Positions 10,476-19,269 of a DNA stretch of 64,000 nucleotides are shown here, in pieces (positions within the stretch are counted from its first letter, which is position 1; each line of letters begins with the position of its first letter). Below the pieces are notes generated by a model, which had not been told where the DNA came from, made no database searches, and saw nothing but the letters and a program-made list of their open reading frames with translations. The DNA is from Candidatus Paracaedibacteraceae bacterium (GTDB lineage Bacteria; Pseudomonadota; Alphaproteobacteria; Paracaedibacterales; Paracaedibacteraceae), in assembly GCA_019636055.1 (NCBI GenBank), contig JAHBYH010000001.1, forward strand, positions 124,001 to 188,000, given 5' to 3'. The position numbers and the translations under genes are program-made.

Positions 10476-10880
10476 TTAATTATTCCTTATTCTTAAAACA
10501 TACTAGGACTATACCGTAACTTATTATTTCGATGCTAGATGATTTTTAAAATCTCAATTAATATGTCGATTTTCAGCAAAGTCTATATATAACAATAGTG
10601 AATTAATGCACTATTTATAGGTGCTCCAAACGAAAATCAGAGAGTTATAGCCATAATACAAATCTGACTGAAGCGTGAGATCCTCATTTCCGATGAGCAA
10701 AGCTAGAATTTCCAAGAAAGCCCTAACTTTGATTGATTGAAGATCCCGCAAATATGATTTGGCAATTGCTAGAATGACGCGTTCAATTAAGAAATAAAAG
10801 ATATGCTTCTTTGGTTTAAAATAACAACGAGCTAGTCTCTCAAACCTTTTTCGTGTATTCTCAGCATAAACAATCAACTT
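10476..10880. other. 405-bp divergent intergenic region with a palindromic repeat
   Basis: Lies between the divergent accA and lipid A acyltransferase genes. It holds the diverged palindrome at 10677-10748. The rest is AT-rich and probably contains both promoters, but I cannot point to convincing -35/-10 pairs. The minus-strand open frame across the palindrome is not supported as a gene. Confidence 0.5.
10677..10748. repeat. Diverged copy of the inner palindrome of the 7228-7371 element
   Basis: Positions 10685-10711 match 7266-7292 at 22 of 27 bases (shared core TCCGA-GAGCAA-GCTAG), and a partly complementary right arm follows across a short loop. The outer arms of the first copy are not recognisable here, so this is a decayed or shorter family member. 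Confidence 0.55.
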
Positions 10881-11771
10881 ATGTTATGGTCTATGTTGAG
10901 AATACGCTATTTACTCGAATATCTTCCGCTTTATCTTATATATTGCCTTTGCCGAGTTCTTGGTTTTTCAAAAGCATCCGCACTAGGTGGCTTTGTTGGC
11001 CGTACAGCGGGATATGCCTATGCACAACTAAGTGGCGTCGCAGATAACAATATTCGCCGCGTATTTCCCAAACTCTCGACAAACGAACGTCGTAATCTGA
11101 TAAAAAAAGCTTGTGATAATATGGGACGCACGTTCTTTGAGTATTTCGTCCTTGATATCGCTGATCGCGATCCAAAATTTAAATGCACCCAAGTCAACGG
11201 CAAAATTATGGAATTGATGGCTGAGGATAAACCACCAATAATGCTATTTTCTGCTCATCTTGGAAATTGGGAAGTCGGCGCAAAAAATATCACAGATTCG
11301 GGCTATTCCTTAACACCGATTTACCGCCCCATCAATAACCCCTATGTCGACGCCTTAATTTTAAAATGTCGTGGTCGAGTTGTAACAAGTCAAATTGCAA
11401 AAGGACGACGATCTGGAATTGAGTCTATCCGCACATTAAAAGCAGGAACAAATATGGTTGTTTTGGCTGATCAAAAATATAACGAAGGTCTTGACATCCC
11501 ATTTTTTGGCGTTTCTGCAAAAACAGCTGATGGATTCGTCAAACTTGCAAAAGCATCAGGTGCCAAAATTGTTCCCATTGTTATCACTCGTCACAACAAA
11601 ACAGAGTTCATAGTCCGTTTAAGTGCACATATTATGAACCCTGAAATTGAATCCATCGAAGAAATTCTAACGAAATGCAACTCGCACATAGAAGACTGGA
11701 TTAAAACCTATCCGGAACAATGGTTTTGGTTCCATCGACGTTGGGATAAAAAATTATATAAAAAGCAATAA
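10881..11771 (+). CDS. Lipid A biosynthesis acyltransferase (LpxL/HtrB-like)
   Basis: Transfers an acyl chain from acyl-ACP to lipid A precursor at the inner membrane. 296 residues with an N-terminal membrane anchor, the acyltransferase motif HLGNWEVG near residue 125 (HX4E type), FADQKYNEG-like donor segment (VVLADQKYNEGLDIPFFG) and the C-terminal WFWFHRRWDKK typical of LpxL/LpxM proteins. A second ATG at 10893 is an equally plausible start. The stop codon is 2 bp before the permease gene, so the two are coupled. Which acyl position it serves cannot be told. Confidence 0.9.
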   Translation: MLWSMLRIRYLLEYLPLYLIYCLCRVLGFSKASALGGFVGRTAGYAYAQLSGVADNNIRRVFPKLSTNERRNLIKKACDNMGRTFFEYFVLDIADRDPKFKCTQVNGKIMELMAEDKPPIMLFSAHLGNWEVGAKNITDSGYSLTPIYRPINNPYVDALILKCRGRVVTSQIAKGRRSGIESIRTLKAGTNMVVLADQKYNEGLDIPFFGVSAKTADGFVKLAKASGAKIVPIVITRHNKTEFIVRLSAHIMNPEIESIEEILTKCNSHIEDWIKTYPEQWFWFHRRWDKKLYKKQ

Positions 11772-11773
11772 GA

Positions 11774-12934
11774 ATGGCAATACCCCTTCAAACTTTACTT
11801 TATGGATTCATCAGCGGATTTTGCCTTCTTCTTAGCGGAAACACACTAAACTTCTGGCTTGCTGAATCAGGCACGAGTCTAATTACTCTTGGATTATTTT
11901 CACTAGTCGCTCTCCCCTATTCTCTCAAATATCCAATCGCCATCCTCATTGACCGTATCCCCATTAAAGATGCGTACAAGTTACTTTCAGCAACAGTCGG
12001 GATAACATTCAGCCTTTGGCAACTTTCTGAAACCGCAGCCGCAAATTTCACAGCTATCGCCCTTTGGGCAAGCCTGATCGCGACAACCGCTGTCATCCAA
12101 GATATTTATTTAGATAAATACCGCATTGATAAAACCCACGCGAAAAATACAGGAAGCAGTGCCGGTGGGTACATTACCGGCTATCGCTTAGGAATGCTAA
12201 CTTCAGGCGCGGGATTGATTTTTACATCAACGATGGTTGAATGGTCAGCCTTATTTAAAATTAGCGCTGGACTATGTTTATTTCTTGGAGGTTTAGTCTA
12301 CACAACCTTCCCTTCTCAAAAAAAGAAACATAAATCAACATCATTTAAGAATTTTTGGCGCCCTATTCTGAAAATTGGCAAAGGTAAAGAACTTGCTTTT
12401 ATCATCGCAATCGTAATTTTGTACCGACTTGCGGATAATCTTTTGGCAATTCTCGTCAATCCATTCCAGTTATCACTGGGGTTTTCGGCCGCAGAGATCG
12501 CAACAGCCTCTAAATTTTTCGGAACTGCCATGGCCCTTGTCGGCGGAGTTATTGGCGGAAAATTATTGCAACACAAAAGTATTAATTGGGGGTTGCTGAC
12601 ATTTGGTCTTATTCACGTTATCACCCATGTGTTATTTATTATGCAAACCTATGTTGGCTATAACCTTGCTTTTTTATACCTTACTAACGGAGCAGAAAGC
12701 TTAACAGGCAGCATGGCAATGGTTAGTTACATCGCTTTTATCACCAGCCTATGCAACAAACGTTTTGGCACAGTGCAGTATGCGCTCCTCAGTTCAGTCA
12801 TGGGGTTTTCTCGCACGTTAATCCCCTCTAGTATTGGACTACTAGCACAGAACACGACATGGACAGTTACATTTATCATCATCACGCTAACAGGCATACC
12901 AGGCCTGATATTGTGTTGGTACAGGAACAGGTGA
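11774..12934 (+). CDS. MFS permease, AmpG-like
   Basis: Twelve-segment membrane protein of 386 residues. The N-terminus (LYGFISGFCLLLSGNTLNFW, LFSLVALPYSLKYPIAILIDR) follows the pattern of AmpG muropeptide permeases, which import GlcNAc-anhydroMurNAc peptides during wall recycling; a PAT-type acetyl-CoA transporter of the same MFS branch is the main alternative. The central loop around residue 180 is Lys-rich. It starts 2 bp after the acyltransferase stop. The pairing with a lipid A gene suggests an envelope role. Some intracellular alphaproteobacteria carry several AmpG paralogues, so substrate is uncertain. Confidence 0.8.
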   Translation: MAIPLQTLLYGFISGFCLLLSGNTLNFWLAESGTSLITLGLFSLVALPYSLKYPIAILIDRIPIKDAYKLLSATVGITFSLWQLSETAAANFTAIALWASLIATTAVIQDIYLDKYRIDKTHAKNTGSSAGGYITGYRLGMLTSGAGLIFTSTMVEWSALFKISAGLCLFLGGLVYTTFPSQKKKHKSTSFKNFWRPILKIGKGKELAFIIAIVILYRLADNLLAILVNPFQLSLGFSAAEIATASKFFGTAMALVGGVIGGKLLQHKSINWGLLTFGLIHVITHVLFIMQTYVGYNLAFLYLTNGAESLTGSMAMVSYIAFITSLCNKRFGTVQYALLSSVMGFSRTLIPSSIGLLAQNTTWTVTFIIITLTGIPGLILCWYRNR

Positions 12935-13003
12935 TTCTGTCTAGAATATCGCCACGCTCTATGATAAAGTTTCTATAATTAATCACGACAGATAGAAACC
13001 ACA

Positions 13004-14281
13004 ATGAAACTCAGTCAATACTTTATTCCAACTTTGAAAGAAACCCCTGCCGAAGCTCAAATTGCGTCCCACAGACTGATGCTACGCGCGGGTCTTGTTA
13101 ACCAAGAAACCAGCGGCATATATACATGGCTGCCTTTGGGGCTCAAGGTCCTTGAGAACATCCAAAAGATCGTTTGCGAAGAACAAGAACGGATTGGCTG
13201 TCATAAAGTTCTCATGCCGACGATTCAACCGGCTGAATTATGGAAGAAATCAGGCCGTTACGAAGCGTACGGCAAAGAAATGCTACGCATCACAGACAGA
13301 CACGACCGTGAAATGTTGTATGGCCCAACCAACGAAGAAGTCATCACGGACGTTGTTGCACAATATGTAAAAAGCTATCGTGCTCTCCCTCTCGTCCTCT
13401 ACCAAATCCAATGGAAATTCCGCGATGAAATTCGCCCTCGTTTTGGTGTCATGCGCGGTCGTGAATTCCTAATGAAAGATGGTTATTCTTTTGACTTAAC
13501 AGTTGAAAGTGCAACAGAAACCTACAAAAAGATTTACGAAGCCTACTTACGAACATTCAATCGCATGGGGCTGACGGCTATCCCTGTTCGTGCTGATACA
13601 GGTGCTATCGGTGGGAATCTATCCCATGAATTCCAAATCGTCGCACCAACAGGCGAGAGTACAATCTATTACGATGCTAAGTTTGACGATTTATCCCCGG
13701 AACAAATGACATTTGATGTTGCCAGCAATCTTTATGCTGCCGCAGATGAAATGCACAAACCAGAAGATTGCCCTGTTGCTAAAGATCAACTCAAAGAAGC
13801 GCGTGGCATCGAAATCGGTCATATTTTCTATTTTGGAACAAAGTATTCTGAACCACTTGGTGCTAAAGTGACAACACCAGAAGGAAAAACCATTCCCTTG
13901 GAAATGGGATCTTATGGTATCGGTGTTTCTCGTCTTGTCGGCGCAATTATCGAAGCCTCTCACGATGACAAAGGAATTATTTGGCCAGAAGCCGTTGCCC
14001 CATTCAAAGTTGGCCTGATCAACTTGAAAGCTAGTGATACCAAAGCAGATACCCTTGCCGAAGGATTATACACACAACTCAAAGCGGCAGGCATTGAAGT
14101 CTTATACGATGATCGCGATGAACGTGCCGGTACTAAATTCGCGGATATGGATTTGATTGGCCTTCCTTGGCAAGTTGTCATTGGCAACAAAACAATTGAC
14201 ACAGGCATGGTTGAAGTCAAATACCGGAAAACAGGTGAAAAGAAAGACATTGCGCTGGATAAAGTTATTGAGCTAATTTAA
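13004..14281 (+). CDS. proS: Prolyl-tRNA synthetase, short form
   Basis: Charges tRNA-Pro. Class II motifs are clear: motif 1 region ([18 protein letters not shown]), motif 2 ([25 protein letters not shown]) and motif 3 ([18 protein letters not shown]), followed by the anticodon-binding domain ([21 protein letters not shown]). At 425 residues it lacks the ~180-residue editing insertion (INS) between motifs 2 and 3 found in E. coli ProRS (572 residues), as is known for alphaproteobacteria. Such enzymes depend on separate ProXp-type editing proteins. A TATAAT at 12974-12979 may be the -10 element; a terminator follows. Confidence 0.96.
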   Translation: MKLSQYFIPTLKETPAEAQIASHRLMLRAGLVNQETSGIYTWLPLGLKVLENIQKIVCEEQERIGCHKVLMPTIQPAELWKKSGRYEAYGKEMLRITDRHDREMLYGPTNEEVITDVVAQYVKSYRALPLVLYQIQWKFRDEIRPRFGVMRGREFLMKDGYSFDLTVESATETYKKIYEAYLRTFNRMGLTAIPVRADTGAIGGNLSHEFQIVAPTGESTIYYDAKFDDLSPEQMTFDVASNLYAAADEMHKPEDCPVAKDQLKEARGIEIGHIFYFGTKYSEPLGAKVTTPEGKTIPLEMGSYGIGVSRLVGAIIEASHDDKGIIWPEAVAPFKVGLINLKASDTKADTLAEGLYTQLKAAGIEVLYDDRDERAGTKFADMDLIGLPWQVVIGNKTIDTGMVEVKYRKTGEKKDIALDKVIELI

Positions 14282-14285
14282 AAAA

Positions 14286-14310
14286 GGGAGCAGAAATTGC
14301 TCCTCTTTTA
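14286..14310 (+). terminator. Rho-independent terminator of proS
   Basis: GGAGCA and TGCTCC pair across a five-base loop and are followed by TCTTTTATTTTT. It lies 5 bp after the proS stop and separates it from the adenylate cyclase gene. Confidence 0.8.
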
Positions 14311-14437
14311 TTTTTGGGTCATTGCCACCTTGTGATAACAACAGATTGCATCAATATAAAGTAAAATTCTATGGATAATTTACGATATCTTAAGATGATT
14401 GCTGTAGGATTTATAATAGGTTCACTCTGTTTAGGCG

Positions 14438-16618
14438 ATGTTTTTCATGTTTGAATATTTAAAAAGAATTACCATCCAACTGCTCACAAAACGCAACTTA
14501 CGCTTTGACATTTTATCTAGTTTTTTTGTTATTCAGGTTCTTACAGCTACATCAATCGTCTATTACACTTATTCAAACAATACTGCATCCATGCTTGAAC
14601 TCTCTCAACAGATGATGGATGACTTAAGCGAATCGAAAATTGATCGTATTCGCAATAGATTTGAAGGCATTCAAACAGCCGTTCTTATGGGATCCTATAT
14701 CGTCAAGAACCCAGAATTAGTATCGACGCAAAACAAAGTACTTTTGGATTACTGTGTTGCTGTCGTAAAACAGTACCCCTTCCTAGAAAGTATTTTTATT
14801 GGAACTGAAGAGGGAACTTTTTTCCAGGTAAAAACACTTCCCCCAAACTCGACATACAGAGCCAACCAACGACTTCTGCCCATCAAAGCCAAAGTCGCTG
14901 TTCGTGTCGTGCAGCAAAACAAAAACGAGGCATCAGAAACTTGGTCATATTTAGATAGTGATTCAAGAGTCATTGAGACCGAAAAACTTCCTATGTCACA
15001 AGTAAACTATAACCATAAGGTTCGCGAATGGTATCAACGCGCCCTACAAACTCGAAGTCAAATCTGGACAAACATTTATATTTTTTCTACAACGCGTTTA
15101 CCCGGTGTCGCCAATGCTATTCCAATAAGCACAGAAGATGGCAACTATTTTGGTGTCATCGGAGCAGATGTCCCATTAGATAGTTTTTCAGAAATCCTTA
15201 AAAATATTCACTTCAAAGGTTTATCTCTTGTCTTAACACAAAAAGGTGAGATTGTCGCCTCTCCTTTCGAAAGCCATCCAGCTCGAGTCTCGATTACAGG
15301 CGGAGAAACTCAGTTGGTGACTGTGAATGATCTCACTAATAAAATCCCAGCAGAAGCATTTCGAGTCTACAGTTCCACAGGAGAGAAAAAATTCCTCTTT
15401 AATTTTGAAGGGAAAAAATATATTGCTAACTTTAAAGAATACGATCCAAAAATATTTAAAGATTGGATCTATATCTTTATCATGCCTATTGATTCGTTAA
15501 TTGGTCAAATTAAGCAAACACAACAAAATACCCTAATTATCAGCTTCTTTATTTTATTCCTATCGATAATTTTCATAACATACCTAGCCCATCGTGTTTC
15601 AAAACCAATTACCCAACTGACCCATCAAGCTAATCGCATATCAGGATTTGATCTGACTTACCCCGAACAGGTTGTCTCTGCTATTGAAGAAATTCAGCAA
15701 CTTCAAGCATCAATAAATACCATGCGCGTTAGCCTTGTATCCTTTGGAAAATTCGTCCCCAAAAAATTAGTTCAAAAGCTCTTAGAAAATGCTACTGAGG
15801 TTAAAATTGGTGGTAAATCGAAGAAAATAACGATCATGTTCACAGACATTGCCGATTTCACAACAATCAGCGAAAATTACCCCGCTGACAAACTTGTTAC
15901 CCACCTGTCAGAGTATTTCGAAGAAATAACAAAAATTATTGCCGACTGTAATGGGACTATTGATAAATTCGTAGGTGATGCAGTTATGGCTTTCTGGGGC
16001 GCGCCAACTCAAGATAAAGATCAGGCTTTGAATAGCTGTGCTGCTGCTCTTTTAATTCAAAACTGTCTAAGTGATTTAAATCGGAAATGGAATTTTGAGA
16101 AAAAGCCGATCCTCGTTACGCGAATTGGAATTCATTCAGGAGAAGCCATCGTCGGTAATATGGGATCGTCATGGCGCATGTTTTATTCAGCCCTAGGGGA
16201 TAATGTAAATCTTGCCTCTCGTTTAGAAGGAATTAACAAAAATTACGGTACATCCATCGTTATTAGCGATGATACACTCCACCAAATACAAGATCATGCC
16301 ATCGTTCGCCCACTTGATTTAGTTGCCGTAAAAGGTAAGAAAAAGGGTGTAAAAATTTACGAGTTGATTGCTTTAAAAAATAGCAATCCTATTTTACTCC
16401 CAACTGATGAACAAATTGATTTCTGTAACAAATTTGAGCGTGGCGTTACTCTTTACAGAGATAGGCGCTGGGAAGAAGCGATTGAAATCTTTAAAAATAT
16501 TGAAATTAATTATGGTAAAGATAAGGTAGCTGAAATTTATATTGATCGTTGCCAGCAATATAAGAAAAACCCACCCCCCAATAACTGGGATGGCGTTTTC
16601 CAAATGAAAGAAAAATAG
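14438..16618 (+). CDS. Membrane adenylate cyclase (class III) with extracytoplasmic sensor and HAMP
   Basis: 726 residues. TM1 lies near 25-45, followed by a ~320-residue periplasmic region of Cache type (WYQRALQTRSQIWTNIY, FGVIGADVPLDSF), TM2 near 366-388, HAMP to ~435 and a class III cyclase domain ~460-640. Metal-binding Asp residues are in FTDIADFTTISE and FVGDAVMAFWG; the Lys before FVGD favours ATP over GTP; transition-state Asn and Arg are in NVNLASRLEG. The C-terminus (WEEAIEIF, then PPPNNWDGV) is typical of bacterial cyclases. Start may be ATG 14438 or 14447. Probably makes cAMP in response to a periplasmic ligand. A possible target in this window is the MscS-CNBD channel at 60108. 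Confidence 0.9.
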   Translation: MFFMFEYLKRITIQLLTKRNLRFDILSSFFVIQVLTATSIVYYTYSNNTASMLELSQQMMDDLSESKIDRIRNRFEGIQTAVLMGSYIVKNPELVSTQNKVLLDYCVAVVKQYPFLESIFIGTEEGTFFQVKTLPPNSTYRANQRLLPIKAKVAVRVVQQNKNEASETWSYLDSDSRVIETEKLPMSQVNYNHKVREWYQRALQTRSQIWTNIYIFSTTRLPGVANAIPISTEDGNYFGVIGADVPLDSFSEILKNIHFKGLSLVLTQKGEIVASPFESHPARVSITGGETQLVTVNDLTNKIPAEAFRVYSSTGEKKFLFNFEGKKYIANFKEYDPKIFKDWIYIFIMPIDSLIGQIKQTQQNTLIISFFILFLSIIFITYLAHRVSKPITQLTHQANRISGFDLTYPEQVVSAIEEIQQLQASINTMRVSLVSFGKFVPKKLVQKLLENATEVKIGGKSKKITIMFTDIADFTTISENYPADKLVTHLSEYFEEITKIIADCNGTIDKFVGDAVMAFWGAPTQDKDQALNSCAAALLIQNCLSDLNRKWNFEKKPILVTRIGIHSGEAIVGNMGSSWRMFYSALGDNVNLASRLEGINKNYGTSIVISDDTLHQIQDHAIVRPLDLVAVKGKKKGVKIYELIALKNSNPILLPTDEQIDFCNKFERGVTLYRDRRWEEAIEIFKNIEINYGKDKVAEIYIDRCQQYKKNPPPNNWDGVFQMKEK

Positions 16619-16625
16619 GGTATTT

Positions 16626-16907
16626 CTAATGGGCTTTTGACTTTGTTTTCACAAAAAATAAATTTCGCGCATAAATAAAAAGCCCCAGACCCTGCCCCAC
16701 AATAAAGACCGGGTCTTTAATATGGATGGCATAGATAAAAAGAATGATACCACCCGATAGACTCAAAATCCAAAAACTATTGGGAATAATACTCTTCTTG
16801 ACTTTCTCACTTGCCAGCCATTGAACTAAAAAGCGAGCGCCAAACAAAATCTGTCCGATAAAACCAAAGATTTTCCAAAATAAGACGAGGGTCAAATTAA
16901 TCCTCAA
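16626..16907 (-). CDS. LAB_N-domain membrane protein
   Basis: 93 residues, three hydrophobic segments, with the pattern GQILFGARFLVQWLASE and SFWILSLSGG that defines the lipid-A-disaccharide synthase N-terminal-like domain (LAB_N). Stand-alone versions occur in Gram-negatives, usually near lipid A or polyprenyl-sugar genes; a biochemical role is not settled. No ATG is available: TTG at 16907 or, better spaced after GAGG, TTG at 16895. Convergent with the cyclase gene, 7 bp apart. Not adjacent to other lipid A genes here. Confidence 0.8.
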   Translation of the reverse strand: MRINLTLVLFWKIFGFIGQILFGARFLVQWLASEKVKKSIIPNSFWILSLSGGIILFIYAIHIKDPVFIVGQGLGLFIYARNLFFVKTKSKAH

Positions 16908-16964
16908 TAAAATTTATTTTAGTTTATCTTAGAATTATCCGCTATTTTCTTCAACCATCTAATT

Positions 16965-18206
16965 TTACTGGCGCGTAAATTTACCAATAACCTCAAGATG
17001 TTCTGACCATAAAAATTGATCCAATGGCGTCACAGAATCCAAAACAAAACCAGCATCACATAAAACCTTAGCATCCCGAGCAAATGATGCCGGGTTACAG
17101 GAGATATAAACCACGTGTTTCAATGCTGATCGAGCAATCAGTTGTACCTGAGCTAACGCACCAGCCCGCGGCGGATCAACAAAGATAAAGTCGTATTGCC
17201 CTAGCTCATCCACAGACAGGGGATTCTCAAACAAATCTCGTTTTGTCACCGTGATTGGAACCTGAGCTTGATTCGCTGCGTTTTGTAAGGCAGTAATCGC
17301 ATCATTCTCGCACTCAAACGCATCCGTTGGTCCCTTCTGTGCCATCAAAAAGGTAAATGTACCTCGCCCTGAGAACAAATCAACACCGCGTGAAACTTTC
17401 TCCGGCATATACTCTGATACTCGTGACAGCATAAAGTCATCAGCATCGTCACTGGCTTGTAAGAACTTACCAGCTTCGACAGGAACATCCACGCCTGAAA
17501 AATTGACAATAGGCTCACGGAACGTCACAAAAGAACGATAATTCAATAACAATCGCGCGACATTATTCTCACGAGCAAACTCCGTTAAGGTTTCAATTTG
17601 TTCTAGTGTCGGATTCTTAAAGTGCATTGACTTTAGATTAACGTCTAGACCGACTTTGGTTGCCAAAATATCAACTGTACCTGACTCACGTTGTTGGAAC
17701 ATCCCAGCAAGCATGTCTCTGAGTTTTGGAATTAAGGCTTCAATTTCAGGCAAAACCAAATGACATTCTTGATTATCAATAATCCATTTTGTTCCCCGAC
17801 GCATATACCCAATCATCATCCCTTCATATCGATGAGCAAATGTCAAAGAAATCCGACGACGACGGCGTGCCGGGATAATATGAAGATCTCGCCATTCCTG
17901 TGATTCTACACCATGGAATTCAAGCGCACGTTTTAAAAGGCCAACCTTATAGTCACCATAAGCTTGTGAATTCAAATGCTGAAGTTTGCACCCGCCGCAC
18001 TGTTCAAAATGCACACAAACAGCATCCTGCCGTACAGGAGAACGTTCAGAAAAACCGGTCACTTCAATCCGCGAGTACTTCTTTCCCTTGATAACGTCAA
18101 ACTCAACAACATCACCTGGTGCAGTAAAGGGGATAAAATACTTCTGGTCATCAACAACGCCAACACCATCACCATCAATACCAATCGTTACTATTTTTGC
18201 TTTCAT
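16965..18206 (-). CDS. RNA 5-methyluridine methyltransferase, TrmA/RlmC/RlmD family
   Basis: SAM-dependent methylation of uracil C5 in 23S rRNA or tRNA. A TRAM-like N-terminal beta domain is followed by the iron-sulfur Cys cluster (CVHFEQCGGCKLQH near residue 60). The SAM domain has VDLFSGRGTFTFLMA and VDPPRAG, and the nucleophilic Cys is in YISCNPASFARD near residue 370. The cluster suggests RlmD or RlmC rather than TrmA. I chose ATG 18206, which has GGAAG 7 bp upstream, over the TTG at 18218. 413 residues. Confidence 0.9.
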   Translation of the reverse strand: MKAKIVTIGIDGDGVGVVDDQKYFIPFTAPGDVVEFDVIKGKKYSRIEVTGFSERSPVRQDAVCVHFEQCGGCKLQHLNSQAYGDYKVGLLKRALEFHGVESQEWRDLHIIPARRRRRISLTFAHRYEGMMIGYMRRGTKWIIDNQECHLVLPEIEALIPKLRDMLAGMFQQRESGTVDILATKVGLDVNLKSMHFKNPTLEQIETLTEFARENNVARLLLNYRSFVTFREPIVNFSGVDVPVEAGKFLQASDDADDFMLSRVSEYMPEKVSRGVDLFSGRGTFTFLMAQKGPTDAFECENDAITALQNAANQAQVPITVTKRDLFENPLSVDELGQYDFIFVDPPRAGALAQVQLIARSALKHVVYISCNPASFARDAKVLCDAGFVLDSVTPLDQFLWSEHLEVIGKFTRQ

Positions 18207-18311
18207 CGATACTTCCAAATTAGACAGAATCCCTAATTATGACCTATAATCTATTTAAACGCCAGTTTATTTAAATTTAATTTTATATTTATTTTACTTA
18301 AATTTTAAAAT

Positions 18312-18327
18312 ACTCTAGTTCTAGAGT
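18312..18327. promoter_or_regulatory. 16-bp perfect dyad before a secreted-protein operon
   Basis: ACTCTAG and CTAGAGT form a perfect inverted repeat with a 2-bp centre, 21 bp before the ATG at 18349 in a very AT-rich stretch. Placement and symmetry fit a repressor or activator site. No protein partner can be named. Confidence 0.4.
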
Positions 18328-18348
18328 TATTTTTAAATTGAGGTTAAG

Positions 18349-19269
18349 ATGAATAAAATTATGAGGTTAACAATAATATTAGGAATAACATCAGCAATAT
18401 CTTATGCTGCTGAAGATGATCACACATCTTATCCTCCCGACGCACCATCACAAATTGTTAGCCCTAATCAAATGGTAAATGGTGAGAACTACAGTTCATC
18501 TCAGAAAGTACGCGTTCTATTCCAAGAGGGAATAGACCATAAATCGAGCTTAGAACAAACATCAGGGACAATAGTATTAGAACCCGACATGTCTCCTTTA
18601 GAGGCTATTACCCTAGCTTTAAAATATCCGGCATCTATCCCTAATAGGATAGAACAACAAAAGATTAAATATACATCATCATATGCCATCCTGACTGATA
18701 GTTTCCCAATTTATGTAACTTATCCTTTTTATAATGAAAGTTCATATGTTTGGGCAAACGGCATCAGCACCACTCAAACCATCCGACAAGCAGAATTGAA
18801 TGGTATATCCTTAATAACGTTCGACATTGAAGCAGGACTTAGAGTCATGATTGCAACAGGCGCTAAACTTCCAATTATCGACGATCAATTTATAACAAAA
18901 TCCGCAGAAACTTTAGCCGGAGCAACTCCAGCCCTTAAAAATCTGACTCTTCCCCTTTTCTCTCTATCGACTCAAAGCCTAGTGAACACCGAAGAACTTG
19001 TATTGAGATCTGCCTTTATTTCTACGCGTTATAATGTGCCAGAAGGGACTCTATTCGGCAAAATTGCTCCACAATCAAATGATCATATTATTGATCGGTG
19101 CTTTTCATTTGCACTCTACGCATCACAAACACGTCGAGCCTATTTATCCGGACTTGTTAATTCAACAAAAGATATAGAATCCATGCCGGCGACTTACTGG
19201 GATTACATACCCAACATTCCGGGAAGTCAATGGTTCACCAGCACACTCAAATGGGCAGGTCTATCATGA
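18349..19269 (+). CDS. Secreted protein, unknown function, first of three coupled genes
   Basis: 306 residues with a signal peptide ending near SAISYAAED. I do not recognise a family. The C-terminal third contains LTLPLFSLST, then about 50 residues later CFSFALYASQTRRAYLSGLV. The next gene has the same arrangement (ITLPHFLIHE, then SPFSFCLTDILHTKTFALGSI). The pattern recalls the end of serpins, where a strand with LPxF is followed by PFxFxI...T...LFxGxV, but spacing is shorter and the rest is unmatched, so this is only a hypothesis. Starts at ATG after AGGTTAAG; its TGA overlaps the next ATG. Confidence 0.85.
   Translation: MNKIMRLTIILGITSAISYAAEDDHTSYPPDAPSQIVSPNQMVNGENYSSSQKVRVLFQEGIDHKSSLEQTSGTIVLEPDMSPLEAITLALKYPASIPNRIEQQKIKYTSSYAILTDSFPIYVTYPFYNESSYVWANGISTTQTIRQAELNGISLITFDIEAGLRVMIATGAKLPIIDDQFITKSAETLAGATPALKNLTLPLFSLSTQSLVNTEELVLRSAFISTRYNVPEGTLFGKIAPQSNDHIIDRCFSFALYASQTRRAYLSGLVNSTKDIESMPATYWDYIPNIPGSQWFTSTLKWAGLS

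Noticed and set aside
10611-10877. Minus-strand open frame of 88 codons
   Set aside because: It runs across the palindromic repeat at 10677-10748, has no ribosome site and no protein-like pattern outside the repeat. Most likely chance.
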